A stretch of 64,000 nt of DNA from Streptomyces sp. DSM 110735 (GTDB lineage Bacteria > Actinomycetota > Actinomycetes > Streptomycetales > Streptomycetaceae): positions 41,681 to 105,680 of the forward strand of contig NZ_JACYHF010000021.1 of the NCBI RefSeq assembly GCF_016482685.1, read 5' to 3'. The translations under genes and the position numbers were made by a program. Shown here piece after piece: positions 40,720 through 49,478 of the stretch (position 1 is the stretch's first letter; each line of letters begins with the position of its first letter). Under the pieces are notes generated by a model. That model did not search any database and had not been told where the DNA came from. It saw only the letters and a list, made by a program, of their open reading frames with translations.

Positions 40720-43668
40720 TCAGCCCGTCGTCGCCGGGGTGAGCAGTTTCCGCAGGTCGGCGGCTTCGGGGGAGTCCAGTCGCTCGAAGACGGCCAGCGC
40801 GTCCGTCCAGCAGGCACGCGCCCGGTCCGACTCCCCGAGCGCGTCCAGCGCCCTGCCGAGCACGGTCAGCACCCCCGCCCGGCGCCAGTCCCCGCCGACG
40901 TGCAGCAGCACGGAGAGCGACTGCTCCGCCTGTGCCGCCGCGGCGGCGGGCCACCCCGCCGCGAGCCGCACCCCGGCGAGCCGGAAGAGCGTCATGCCCT
41001 CCCACAGCCGCTGCCTGCTGTCGCGGAAGATGGTCAGCGCCTCGGTGAGGCGTGCCTCCGCCTCCTCCTGCCGTCCCGACTCCGCGAGCGCCAGCCCGAG
41101 GGCGTAACTCCCGTTCGCCAGACGGACGGAGAGACCCAGGTCACGGTAGATCGCGACGCCCGCCTCCGCCAGCTCCACCGCGCTGTCCACCTGCCCCATC
41201 GCGAGCCGCACCCGGGACAGATTGCACAGGGCGCTCGCCTCGCCGGGCAGGTTGCCGTCGGCGCGGTAGGCGTCCAGGGTGCGCTGGAGGTAGGTCTCCG
41301 CCTCCTCGTTGCGCTGGTGGTAGGCGGCGACGATCCCGCGCTCGCTCGGGGCGTTGCAGTCTATCCACGGGTCCCGGGCGGCGTCCGCCAGCTCCACCGC
41401 CCGCTGCGCCTCCGCCTCCGCCTCGTCGAACCGCCCCGCCGCCATGTGCACCTGCGCCAGCGTGGTGCGCGCCCGCCCCTCCGCGCGCGCGTCCCCGGCA
41501 GCCTCCGCCGCGTCCCGTACGGCGGTCGCCGCCGCCCCGAACTGATGGGCGTTGGCGCCGGATTCGGCCAGGTCCTTGGAGACCAGGAGCAGGTCCACCG
41601 CCCGCCGCAGACTCGCCCCGGACGCCGACTGCCGTACGCACGCGAGCAGCGGGTCCGCCTCCGCGTACAGCCAGTCAAGGGCGTCGCGGTGCCCGGCGAA
41701 AGCCAGCCCCTCGTGCGCGGCGGGGTCGAGGTGCTCCACCGTGCGGTCGCCGGGGCGCTCGATGGCGTACACCCGGGCGGCGGTGGCGAGGTAGAAGTCC
41801 AGCAGCCGGGAGAGCGCGGCAGCGCACTCGCCGGGCGCCGCCTCGTCGCGCTCGGCGCAGGAGCGGGCGTAGAGGCGGACCAGGTCGTGGAAGCGGTAGC
41901 GACCGGGCGCGGCGGACTCCAGGAGCGAGGTGTCCACCAGGGACTCCAGCAGGTCCTCGGTGTCCTCCTGCGGGCGGTCCAGTACGGCAGCGGCGGCGGC
42001 CAGCGACAGGTCGGGTCCGTCGGCGAGCCCGAGCAGCCGGAACGCGCGCGCCTGCGCGGGCTCCAACTGGCCGTAGCCCAGCTCGAAGGTGGCCTTCACC
42101 GCGAGGTCGCCTGCCTGGAGTTCGTCCAGCCTGCGCCGCTCGTCGGCGAGCTTGGCGGCGAGCACCGAGACCGTCCAGGTGCGGCGGGCGGCGAGCCGGG
42201 AGGCGGCGATCCGGATCGCCAGCGGCAGGAATCCGCAGGCTGCCACCACGTCGAGGGCGGACTCGCGCTCGGCGGCGACCCGCTCCGCGCCGACGATCCG
42301 CGTGAAGAGGGCCAGCGCCTCCTCCGGGGACATCACGTCCAGGTCCACCAGATGCGCCCCGGCGAGACCGGTCATCCGCACCCGCGCGGTCACCAGCGCC
42401 GCGCAGCCCGCCGTGCCCGGCAGCAGCGGGCGCACCTGGGCGGCGTCCTTGGCGTTGTCCAGCAGGACGAGGACCCGGCGCCCGTCGAGCACCGAGCGGT
42501 ACAGCGCGGCGCGCTCCTCCGGGGAGTCCGGGATCGAGCGGTCGGGGGTGCCGAGGGCGCGCAGGAAGGAGCCGAGGACCGTCTCCGGCTCCGCCGGGCG
42601 GGGACCGGCGCCCTGGAGGTCGACGTAGAGCTGCCCGTCGGGGAAGGCGGCGCGGGCGCGGTGGGCGACGTGCACCGCGAGCGTGGTCTTGCCGACGCCG
42701 CCGATCCCGGCCAGCGCGGACACCGCCATCACCCGCCCCTCCGCCTCCGACGCCGAGGCGAGCACCTCGCTCAGCTCCGTCACGAACGCGTCGCGACCCG
42801 TGAAGTCCGGTACGGAAGCGGGCAGTTGCGCGGGCTTGACCGCCACCACGGCGGGCTCGGCGGGCGGCGGTGTGGGTCCGGCGAGGGCGGGGTCGGCGCG
42901 CAGGATGCGCTGCTGGAGTTCGCTCAGACCCGGGCGCGGGTCCACGCCCAGCTCCTCCGCGAGCAGCCGCCGGGTGTCCGCGTAGACGGCGAGCGCCTCC
43001 GCCTGGCGTCCGCTGCGGTACAGCGCCACCATCAGCAGCTCGCGGAACCGCTCGCGCAGCGGATGCGCCGCCGTGAGCGCGGTCAGCTCCGAGACCGCCT
43101 CGGCGTGATGACCCCGCTCCAGGTCCATGTCCAGCCGGGATTCGAGGAGTTGGAGCCGCCATTCCTCAAGGCGCACCCGCTGGGTCTCGGCGTACGGTCC
43201 CGGCACGCCCGCCAGCGGCTCCCCGTCCCACAGCGCGAGCGCCAGCCGCAGCAGCTTCCCCGCCTCCGGCAAGTCCCCCTCACCGCGCGCCTTTTCGGCA
43301 CGTGCGGCCAGCTCCTGCGCCGAGGTGATGTCGAGCGAGCCCTCGCCGAGTCCCCGTACGGCGTACCCGCTGGACTCGCTGACCAGCACGCCGGGACCCA
43401 GCGCCTTGCGCAGCCGCGAGGCGTACGTCCGCACCGCCGCCAGCGCCTGTTGCGGCGGCTCGCTGCCCCACAGCGCGTCGATCAGCTCTGCCGCCGTCGC
43501 CGTACGCCCCTCGCGCAGCAACAGGGCTGCCAGCAGGGCGCGTTGCTGCGGCGACCCGGTGCCCACCGGCTCGTCCCCGCGCCACGCCCGCACCGGACCG
43601 AGCACCCCGAACCGCAACCCGGCAAAGCCGCTGACCCGCTGCTCAGGCACCCGCGGCCCACCGTCCAT
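40720..43668 (-). CDS. afsR: SARP-family transcriptional activator and ATPase AfsR
   Basis: A 982-residue global activator of secondary metabolism, phosphorylated by AfsK. Residues ~15-108 form the OmpR-like winged helix (LRFGVLGPVRAWRG ... TYASRLRKAL). Residues 109-255 form the bacterial transcriptional activation domain. NB-ARC follows, with Walker A GIGGVGKTT at 321-329 and LVLLDNA as Walker B. A C-terminal TPR domain (about 640-982) completes it. It begins MDGGPRVPEQ, as in S. coelicolor (993 residues). Divergent from fbiC. Confidence 0.96.
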   Translation of the reverse strand: MDGGPRVPEQRVSGFAGLRFGVLGPVRAWRGDEPVGTGSPQQRALLAALLLREGRTATAAELIDALWGSEPPQQALAAVRTYASRLRKALGPGVLVSESSGYAVRGLGEGSLDITSAQELAARAEKARGEGDLPEAGKLLRLALALWDGEPLAGVPGPYAETQRVRLEEWRLQLLESRLDMDLERGHHAEAVSELTALTAAHPLRERFRELLMVALYRSGRQAEALAVYADTRRLLAEELGVDPRPGLSELQQRILRADPALAGPTPPPAEPAVVAVKPAQLPASVPDFTGRDAFVTELSEVLASASEAEGRVMAVSALAGIGGVGKTTLAVHVAHRARAAFPDGQLYVDLQGAGPRPAEPETVLGSFLRALGTPDRSIPDSPEERAALYRSVLDGRRVLVLLDNAKDAAQVRPLLPGTAGCAALVTARVRMTGLAGAHLVDLDVMSPEEALALFTRIVGAERVAAERESALDVVAACGFLPLAIRIAASRLAARRTWTVSVLAAKLADERRRLDELQAGDLAVKATFELGYGQLEPAQARAFRLLGLADGPDLSLAAAAAVLDRPQEDTEDLLESLVDTSLLESAAPGRYRFHDLVRLYARSCAERDEAAPGECAAALSRLLDFYLATAARVYAIERPGDRTVEHLDPAAHEGLAFAGHRDALDWLYAEADPLLACVRQSASGASLRRAVDLLLVSKDLAESGANAHQFGAAATAVRDAAEAAGDARAEGRARTTLAQVHMAAGRFDEAEAEAQRAVELADAARDPWIDCNAPSERGIVAAYHQRNEEAETYLQRTLDAYRADGNLPGEASALCNLSRVRLAMGQVDSAVELAEAGVAIYRDLGLSVRLANGSYALGLALAESGRQEEAEARLTEALTIFRDSRQRLWEGMTLFRLAGVRLAAGWPAAAAAQAEQSLSVLLHVGGDWRRAGVLTVLGRALDALGESDRARACWTDALAVFERLDSPEAADLRKLLTPATTG

Positions 43669-43885
43669 GCGCTCGCCCCCTAGACATCCCTCTTACAGGG
43701 CCAGTTTGCCTTCTTAGGACCACTTCCGTCAGCCGTGCGAGACGCCGATCACAAGGCGGCGCGGGGGGCTCCACAATCCCTCCACATGCCGGACGGGAGC
43801 GCCGCGTCGGCTTTCCGGGTGGCTGGGCGGCGGTGAAGGGCAGGACGGGCGCTCGGGTCCACCGCTGACCAGGTCGACCACCGAA

Positions 43886-43930
43886 GCGGACCCCAGGACA
43901 CCGGCGCGGACTCCAGGACACCGGCGCGGA
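43886..43930. repeat. 20-bp tandem repeat between afsR and fbiC
   Basis: GCGGACCCCAGGACACCGGC (43886-43905) is followed by a copy with one change (43906-43925) and the beginning of a third. It lies in the 317-bp divergent region, just upstream of the fbiC promoter. Confidence 0.7.
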
Positions 43931-43973
43931 CCCCCGGCCGGGAACGCCCCCTGGCACCCCGTGCCGCCGAACG

Positions 43974-43986
43974 TATGCTCAACCAA
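43974..43986 (+). promoter_or_regulatory. Leaderless fbiC promoter (-10 box)
   Basis: TATGCT at 43974-43979 occupies -12 to -7 relative to the A of the fbiC ATG at 43986. Confidence 0.55.
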
Positions 43987-46571
43987 TGACGACTTCCGCG
44001 ACCCCCGGAACCGGCCCCACCGAGAACTCCATGCGTCGCGCCCTGAAACGAGCGCGGGACGGTGTCGCGCTCGACGTCGCCGAGGCGGCGGTGCTGCTCC
44101 AGGCGCGCGGGGAGGCGCTGACCGACCTCGCCGCGTCGGCAGCGCGGGTGCGGGACGCGGGTCTTGAGCAGGCGGGCAGGTCCGGCGTCATCACGTACTC
44201 CAAGAGCGTGTTCATCCCGCTGACGCGGCTGTGCCGGGACAAGTGCCACTACTGCACGTTCGTCACCGTCCCGGGCAAGCTGCGCCGCGCCGGACACGGA
44301 ATGTTCATGTCGCCGGACGAGGTGCTGGACGTCGCCCGCAAGGGCGCCGCGCTCGGCTGCAAGGAAGCGCTCATCACCCTCGGGGACAAGCCGGAGGACC
44401 GCTGGCCCGAGGCGCGGGAGTGGCTGGACGCGCACGGGTACGACGACACGATCGCCTACGTCCGCGCCATCTCCATCCGCATCCTGGAGGAGACCGGGCT
44501 GCTGCCCCACCTCAACCCGGGCGTCATGAGCTGGACGGACTTCCAGCGGCTGAAGCCGGTCGCGCCGAGCATGGGCATGATGCTGGAGACGACCGCGACC
44601 CGCCTGTGGTCCGAGCCCGGCGGTCCGCACTACGGCTCCCCGGACAAGGAACCCGCCGTACGGCTGCGGGTGCTGGAGGACGCGGGACGCTCCTCCGTGC
44701 CGTTCACCTCCGGGCTGCTGATCGGCATCGGGGAGACCTACGAGGAGCGCGCGGAGTCGCTGTTCGCGCTGCGGAAGGTCGCCCGCGCCTACCACGGCGT
44801 CCAGGAGCTGATCATCCAGAACTTCCGCGCCAAGCCGGACACCGCCATGCGCGGGATGCCCGACGCCGAACTGGACGAGCTGATCGCCACGGTTGCCGTC
44901 GCCCGGCACATCATGGGACCCGCCGCCTGCCTCCAGGCACCGCCGAACCTCGTCGACGGCGAGTACGAGCGGCTGATCGGCGCCGGCATCGACGACTGGG
45001 GCGGGGTCTCCCCGCTCACCATCGACCACGTCAACCCCGAACGCCCCTGGCCGCAGATCGAGCAGCTCACCGAGCGCTCCCGGAAGGCGGGGTTCGAGCT
45101 GCGTGAACGGCTGTGCGTGTACCCGGAGTTCGTCCGCAGGGGCGAACCCTGGCTGGACCCGCGGCTGCGCCCGCACGTGGACGCGCTCGCCGACCCGGAG
45201 ACGGGTCTTGCCCGCCCGGACGCACTCCCGAAGGGTCTCCCCTGGCAGGAGCCCGAGGAGGTCTTCACCGCGAGCGGGCGCACCGACCTGCACACCACCA
45301 TCGACACCGACGGGCGCACCTCCGACCGCCGCGACGACTTCGACGAGGTCTACGGCGACTGGTCCGAGCTGCGCGAGGCGGCGGCTCCCGGCATGGTCCC
45401 CGAGCGCATCGACACGGACGTACGGCAGGCACTGCGCACCGCCGCCGACGACCCGACGAAGCTCACCGACGACGAGGCGCTCGCTCTCCTCCACGCCGAC
45501 GGTCCGGCGCTGGACGCGCTGTGCCGGATCGCGGACGACGTGCGCAAGTCGGTGGTCGGGGACGACGTCACGTACATCGTCACGCGCAACATCAACTTCA
45601 CCAACGTCTGCTACACCGGCTGCCGCTTCTGCGCCTTCGCCCAGCGCCGCACCGACGTCGACGCCTACACCCTCTCCCTGAGCCAGGTCGCCGACCGCGC
45701 CCAGCAGGCGTGGGACGTGGGCGCGGTGGAGGTCTGCATGCAGGGCGGCATCCACCCCGACCTGCCCGGCACGGCGTACTTCGACATCGCGAAGGCGGTC
45801 AAGGAGCGCGTCCCCGGGATGCACGTCCACGCCTTCTCCCCGATGGAGGTCGTCAACGGCGCGACCCGGACGGGACTGTCGATCCGCGAGTGGCTGACGG
45901 CGGCGAAGCAAGCGGGTCTGGACTCCGTCCCCGGCACCGCCGCCGAGATCCTGGACGACGAGGTCCGCTGGATCCTCACCAAGGGCAAGCTGCCCACGGC
46001 GACGTGGATCGAGGTGATCAGCACGGCGCACGAGCTGGGCATCCGCTCGTCCTCGACGATGATGTACGGCCATGTGGACCAGCCCCGCCACTGGCTCGGA
46101 CACCTGCGCACCCTGGCGGGCATCCAGCAGCGCACCGGCGGCTTCACCGAGTTCGTGACGCTGCCGTTCATCCACACCAACGCGCCCGTCTACCTCGCGG
46201 GCATCGCGCGCCCGGGTCCGACCATGCGGGACAACCGCGCGGTGACGGCGATGGCGCGGCTGTTGCTCCACCCCTGGATTCCGAACATCCAGACGAGCTG
46301 GGTCAAGCTCGGCACCGAGGGCGCCGCCGAGATGCTGCGCTCCGGCGCGAACGACCTGGGCGGCACGCTGATGGAGGAGACGATCTCGCGGATGGCGGGT
46401 TCGTCGTACGGCTCGTACAAGTCCGTACGGGACCTGGAGGCGGTCGCGGAGGCGGCGGGGCGCCCGTCGAAGCCCCGTACGACGCTCTACGGGGAGGTGT
46501 CCGAGGAGCGGCGGAAGGCGGCGCGTGCCTCGGACGGGCACCTGCCGGATCTGCTGCCGGTCCTGGACTGA
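43986..46571 (+). CDS. fbiC: FO synthase FbiC (CofG-CofH fusion)
   Basis: An 861-residue bifunctional radical SAM enzyme that makes the deazaflavin FO, the chromophore of coenzyme F420, from tyrosine and a ribityl-diaminouracil. The N-terminal CofG half has C83-x3-C87-x2-C90 (RLCRDKCHYCTF). The C-terminal CofH half has C542-x3-C546-x2-C549 (NVCYTGCRFCAF). Both [4Fe-4S] motifs are intact and the length is normal for the fusion. It starts at the predicted +1. Confidence 0.96.
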   Translation: MTTSATPGTGPTENSMRRALKRARDGVALDVAEAAVLLQARGEALTDLAASAARVRDAGLEQAGRSGVITYSKSVFIPLTRLCRDKCHYCTFVTVPGKLRRAGHGMFMSPDEVLDVARKGAALGCKEALITLGDKPEDRWPEAREWLDAHGYDDTIAYVRAISIRILEETGLLPHLNPGVMSWTDFQRLKPVAPSMGMMLETTATRLWSEPGGPHYGSPDKEPAVRLRVLEDAGRSSVPFTSGLLIGIGETYEERAESLFALRKVARAYHGVQELIIQNFRAKPDTAMRGMPDAELDELIATVAVARHIMGPAACLQAPPNLVDGEYERLIGAGIDDWGGVSPLTIDHVNPERPWPQIEQLTERSRKAGFELRERLCVYPEFVRRGEPWLDPRLRPHVDALADPETGLARPDALPKGLPWQEPEEVFTASGRTDLHTTIDTDGRTSDRRDDFDEVYGDWSELREAAAPGMVPERIDTDVRQALRTAADDPTKLTDDEALALLHADGPALDALCRIADDVRKSVVGDDVTYIVTRNINFTNVCYTGCRFCAFAQRRTDVDAYTLSLSQVADRAQQAWDVGAVEVCMQGGIHPDLPGTAYFDIAKAVKERVPGMHVHAFSPMEVVNGATRTGLSIREWLTAAKQAGLDSVPGTAAEILDDEVRWILTKGKLPTATWIEVISTAHELGIRSSSTMMYGHVDQPRHWLGHLRTLAGIQQRTGGFTEFVTLPFIHTNAPVYLAGIARPGPTMRDNRAVTAMARLLLHPWIPNIQTSWVKLGTEGAAEMLRSGANDLGGTLMEETISRMAGSSYGSYKSVRDLEAVAEAAGRPSKPRTTLYGEVSEERRKAARASDGHLPDLLPVLD

Positions 46572-46630
46572 GTACGATGATCCGACCCCGGATGTAGGCG
46601 GGGGACTCACAGCGGAGGAGATGCGTACCC

Positions 46631-47203
46631 GTGGCTGCCCGACTGCCCTCGTGGGCCTGGGTCTCCGGACTGACGGTGGGCGCGACCGCCGCCGTCATCG
46701 CCCTCGCGATACAGGCCGAGCACGGCCCGCATCCCACGGCGGCGGCGGTGAAACCGCGCCCCTCGGCGACGGCCACCGCCACCGCGAGCCCGACCGCCGA
46801 CACCCCGAAGCCCTCCGGTCCGCCCGCGCTCCCGGACGCCTCCGGGGAGGGGCGCCGGATCGTCTACGCGGTCGGTGAGAAGCGGGTCTGGCTGGTGGAC
46901 GCCACCGGCAAGGCGGTCCGCACGTTCACGGTGTGGCCGGGCACGGTCAGCCCGCAGCCCGGCCGCTACACCGTCCTCGGTCGCCTGCCCGCCGCCACCG
47001 GCTCCGACGGCGTCGCCATCGAGCACATCCTGTACTTCACCCACACCCCGGCCGGTGACGCCGCCTTCTCCAACGCCATCGACGGCTCCTCGCCCCCGCC
47101 CGCGGGCGGCAAGCAGACCACCGGCATCCGCCTCCACAAGGCGGACGGCGCCGCGCTGTGGGCGTTCGGCGACCAGGGCACGCGCGTGGCGGTCGTCAAG
47201 TAA
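46631..47203 (+). CDS. Membrane-anchored YkuD-like protein without catalytic residues
   Basis: A 190-residue protein. One N-terminal transmembrane anchor (VSGLTVGATAAVIALAI) and a Pro/Thr-rich stalk precede a domain with the YkuD order (VWPGTVSPQPGRYTVLGR ... GIRLHKADGAALWAFGDQGTRV). The SHGCIR-type motif of L,D-transpeptidases reads KQTTGIRL at 161-168, without the Cys, and the upstream catalytic His is not seen. It is probably inactive and may bind peptidoglycan. GTG at 46631 follows GGAGGAG by 12 nt. Confidence 0.6.
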   Translation: MAARLPSWAWVSGLTVGATAAVIALAIQAEHGPHPTAAAVKPRPSATATATASPTADTPKPSGPPALPDASGEGRRIVYAVGEKRVWLVDATGKAVRTFTVWPGTVSPQPGRYTVLGRLPAATGSDGVAIEHILYFTHTPAGDAAFSNAIDGSSPPPAGGKQTTGIRLHKADGAALWAFGDQGTRVAVVK

Positions 47204-47606
47204 CGTCCGCCCCGCCCGGCGCCAGCTCCGCCCACAGGGTCTTCGCCCCCGCCGGTGCCTCCATCACACCCCAGCGCTGCGCGTAGGCGGCGACGATCCG
47301 CAACCCCCGCCCGCCCTCGGCCAGTTCGGTCGAGGGCTCCGGCACCTCGGGGAGCCGTTCCCCGCGCGCGTCGGTCACCTCGATCCGCAGCGTGCCGTCG
47401 TCGTACCGCCGCAACTCCAGCCGGAAGTCCCTTCCCCGCACCCTGCCGTGCAGCACCGCGTTCGCCGCGAACTCGGCCACCACCTGCGTAGCCGCCTCGA
47501 ACGGCATCCCCCACTCGTCCAGTTGACGTTCGGCGAGCAGCCGCGCCAGGCGCGCGCCTCTGCGGGTGGCGGACAACTGGATCCGCAACTGAGATTTCTG
47601 ATTCAC
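47196..47606 (-). CDS. ATP-binding (HATPase_c) regulatory protein
   Basis: A 136-residue RsbW-like ATPase with EFAANAVLHG (N box), EVTDARG (G1) and GGRGLRIV (G2). It is divergent from an XRE-type gene followed by a DUF397 gene, the standard three-gene arrangement related to the abaA/whiJ/bldB developmental families of Streptomyces. GTG at 47606 is used. It overlaps the end of the YkuD-like gene by 8 bp. Confidence 0.82.
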   Translation of the reverse strand: MNQKSQLRIQLSATRRGARLARLLAERQLDEWGMPFEAATQVVAEFAANAVLHGRVRGRDFRLELRRYDDGTLRIEVTDARGERLPEVPEPSTELAEGGRGLRIVAAYAQRWGVMEAPAGAKTLWAELAPGGADVT

Positions 47607-47663
47607 ATCACCCAGCGTGGCCGCGTGTCCCTACCCTGAACAGCAACGACCACGGTACGCAGC

Positions 47664-47700
47664 GTGACTGTACGGGTGGTTGCGGTGACGGTACGGCTGG
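47664..47700. promoter_or_regulatory. Direct repeats in the HATPase/XRE divergent promoter
   Basis: GTGACTGTACGGGTGG (47664-47679) and GTGACGGTACGGCTGG (47685-47700) match at 14 of 16 positions and are 21 bp apart, two helical turns. This is a likely operator for the adjacent XRE protein. Confidence 0.55.
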
Positions 47701-47721
47701 TACGCGGAAGAGGGGTGCCGG

Positions 47722-48534
47722 GTGGAGGACGAGGAAGCCGAGGCCGTACTGCGTGCGGTCGGACGGCAGATCAGGGCGTGGCGGGAAGCGGCGGGGCTGA
47801 CTCAGCCGGAGTTGGGCGCGGCGATCGGGTACAGCGGGGAGATGGTGGCGTCGGTGGAGCGGGGGCGGCGCGTGCCGAAGCCGGACTTGCTCGACAAGGC
47901 TGATGAAGTGACCCGGGCGGGCGGCAAGTTGTCGGCGATGAAGGCCGATGTGGAGAAGGCGAGGTACCCGAAGAACGTACGGGACTTGCAGAAGCTGGAA
48001 GAGGAGTCCGTGGAGATGGGCGCTTACAGCGTCCTCCACATTCATGGACTGCTCCAGATCCCGGAGTACGCCCACGCCATGTACGCCATGCGGCGACCGG
48101 CACTCACCGAGGAGGAGATCGGACGCCGTGTCGCAGCACGCATGGCCCGCAAGGAGGTCTTCGAACGGGCACCACGGCCGCTCATGACGTTTGTCCAGGA
48201 AGAGGCGACGCTACGAAGGCCGGTCGGAGGCAGACTGGTACAGCGAAAACAGCTTGAACACCTCCTGGCCGTAGGCGAGTCTCGGCACGTAGAGATCCAG
48301 GTGATGCCCACGGACCGGGAGGACCACGCCGGTGTGAGCGGATCGTTCCGGGTACTGAAACTGCGAAACGGCAACGCGGTGGGCTACGTGACTGCCGAGC
48401 TGCACAGCCGGATGATCGGTGACCCTCGGGAAGTTCAGACCCTCGAGATGCGCTATGGAATGATCCGGGCCCAGGCTCTGCCCCGCCTGGAATCCCTGGC
48501 GTTCATCAAGAATATTTTGGGAGAAGGAACATGA
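47722..48534 (+). CDS. XRE-family regulator with DUF5753 (WhiJ/Scr1-like)
   Basis: A 270-residue regulator. An HTH_XRE domain lies at residues ~12-68 (IRAWREAAGLTQPELGAAI). A DUF5753-like domain makes up the rest (HIHGLLQIPEYAHAMYAMRR, RRPVGGRLVQRKQLEHLL, GYVTAELHSRMIGDPREV). The GTG start has GAGGGG upstream. The stop overlaps the DUF397 ATG (ATGA). Such pairs are thought to act as regulator and small partner in development. Confidence 0.88.
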   Translation: MEDEEAEAVLRAVGRQIRAWREAAGLTQPELGAAIGYSGEMVASVERGRRVPKPDLLDKADEVTRAGGKLSAMKADVEKARYPKNVRDLQKLEEESVEMGAYSVLHIHGLLQIPEYAHAMYAMRRPALTEEEIGRRVAARMARKEVFERAPRPLMTFVQEEATLRRPVGGRLVQRKQLEHLLAVGESRHVEIQVMPTDREDHAGVSGSFRVLKLRNGNAVGYVTAELHSRMIGDPREVQTLEMRYGMIRAQALPRLESLAFIKNILGEGT

Positions 48535-48719
48535 CGGCACCCACGTTGACGTGGTTCAAGAGCAGCTACAGCGGTGCCAACGAGCCGGACTGCGTCGAAG
48601 TCGCCCTCACTCCCGCCACGATCCACATCCGCGACTCGAAGAACCACAACGGCGCCTACCTCACCGTCCCCGCCACCACCTGGACCGACTTCCTCCACTT
48701 CGCCACCAACACCCGCTGA
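48531..48719 (+). CDS. DUF397 small protein
   Basis: A 62-residue DUF397 protein (WFKSSYSGANEPDCVEVAL ... IHIRDSKNHNGAYLTVPATTW split across the motif). It overlaps the XRE gene by 4 nt (ATGA) and is the usual partner of DUF5753 regulators in Streptomyces. Exact function unknown. Confidence 0.9.
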   Translation: MTAPTLTWFKSSYSGANEPDCVEVALTPATIHIRDSKNHNGAYLTVPATTWTDFLHFATNTR

Positions 48720-48749
48720 CGGCGTGGTGCTGCGGTGCCCGGCGCGCCG

Positions 48750-48974
48750 CTAGTCCCGCTGGGTGGCGAACAGTTCGAGGTGGGCGCAGGTGGGGCAACG
48801 GAAGGCGTCGATCTGCCAGCGCGGTCGGCCCAGCCGCTTGGCATTGCCGAGCGGGCCTCGCTCAAGGGCTCCCGCGATCCAGCGGGCGAAGCCGCGAGAG
48901 CCTTGGCCGGAGTCCTCGACGAAGCCCGGCTCCAGCCCCACCGCACCGCATTGGGTGCACCGTATGTTGTTCAT
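48750..48974 (-). CDS. Small zinc-ribbon protein
   Basis: A 74-residue protein with two CxxC knuckles (CTQCGAVGLEPGF near the N-terminus and CPTCAHLELF at the C-terminus). It is probably a zinc-ribbon nucleic-acid or protein binder. TACACT (48987-48982) places the +1 one nt before the ATG. It converges on the DUF397 gene. Confidence 0.7.
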   Translation of the reverse strand: MNNIRCTQCGAVGLEPGFVEDSGQGSRGFARWIAGALERGPLGNAKRLGRPRWQIDAFRCPTCAHLELFATQRD

Positions 48975-49017
48975 CGGGGGGAGTGTAGTGAGCCCCGCGT
49001 CCGGCGGGGTGGCGTAA

Positions 49018-49245
49018 ATGATGACCGCATCGGCGGCAGTCGGCGGAGCTGCGGATGGGACTGATCACCAACCTGCTGAACCCGAAGGTCGCGATCCTCT
49101 ACCTGGCGCTCATCCCGCAGTTCATCGACCCCTCCCGAGGCCACACCACGGCCCAGGGCTTCACCCTCGGCGCCATCCAGATCGCCGTCGGCCTCACAGT
49201 GAACGGCCTGATCGTCCTCGCCACCGGCGCCGCCGCGCTCATCCT
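49018..49245 (+). pseudogene. Internally deleted, frameshifted LysE-family exporter copy
   Basis: The first ~11 codons (49018-49050, MMTASAAVGGA) match the start of the intact LysE gene at 51811. The sequence then jumps, with a changed frame, to a segment matching codons ~109-175 of that gene (MGLITNLLNPKVAILYLALI ...). The join removes about 97 codons. The 3' end breaks off before the natural terminus, near 49245. Differences from the intact copy are mostly third-position, so it is a diverged paralogue. Confidence 0.8.
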
Positions 49246-49247
49246 CG

Positions 49248-49460
49248 TCAGGCAACCGTCGCGACGAGGAGCATGTGGGCGGACATGTCGGCGGTGTCCG
49301 GGTGCGGGTCGGCGAGGTGCGCTGCTTCGAGCGCGGTGGCGAAGCTGCTGAGGGGTTCGCCGCTGGTGTGGAAGTAGGCGGCGATGAAGAGGCCGGTGGG
49401 ATCGGCGTCGGGCTCGGGGTGATAGCCGCTGGTGAGACGCTCGCTGAGACGTTGGCGATG
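49248..49460 (-). pseudogene. Start-less C-terminal gene fragment
   Basis: On the minus strand a frame ending ...HMLLVATVA at 49248 shows very strong third-position G/C bias (PEPDADPTGLFIAAYFHTSG ...). No ATG, GTG or TTG opens it before the oppositely oriented regulator gene begins. It is therefore read as a remnant of a longer gene. The family is not recognised. Confidence 0.5.
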
Positions 49461-49478
49461 GACCTGGGGAGGGCGGAC

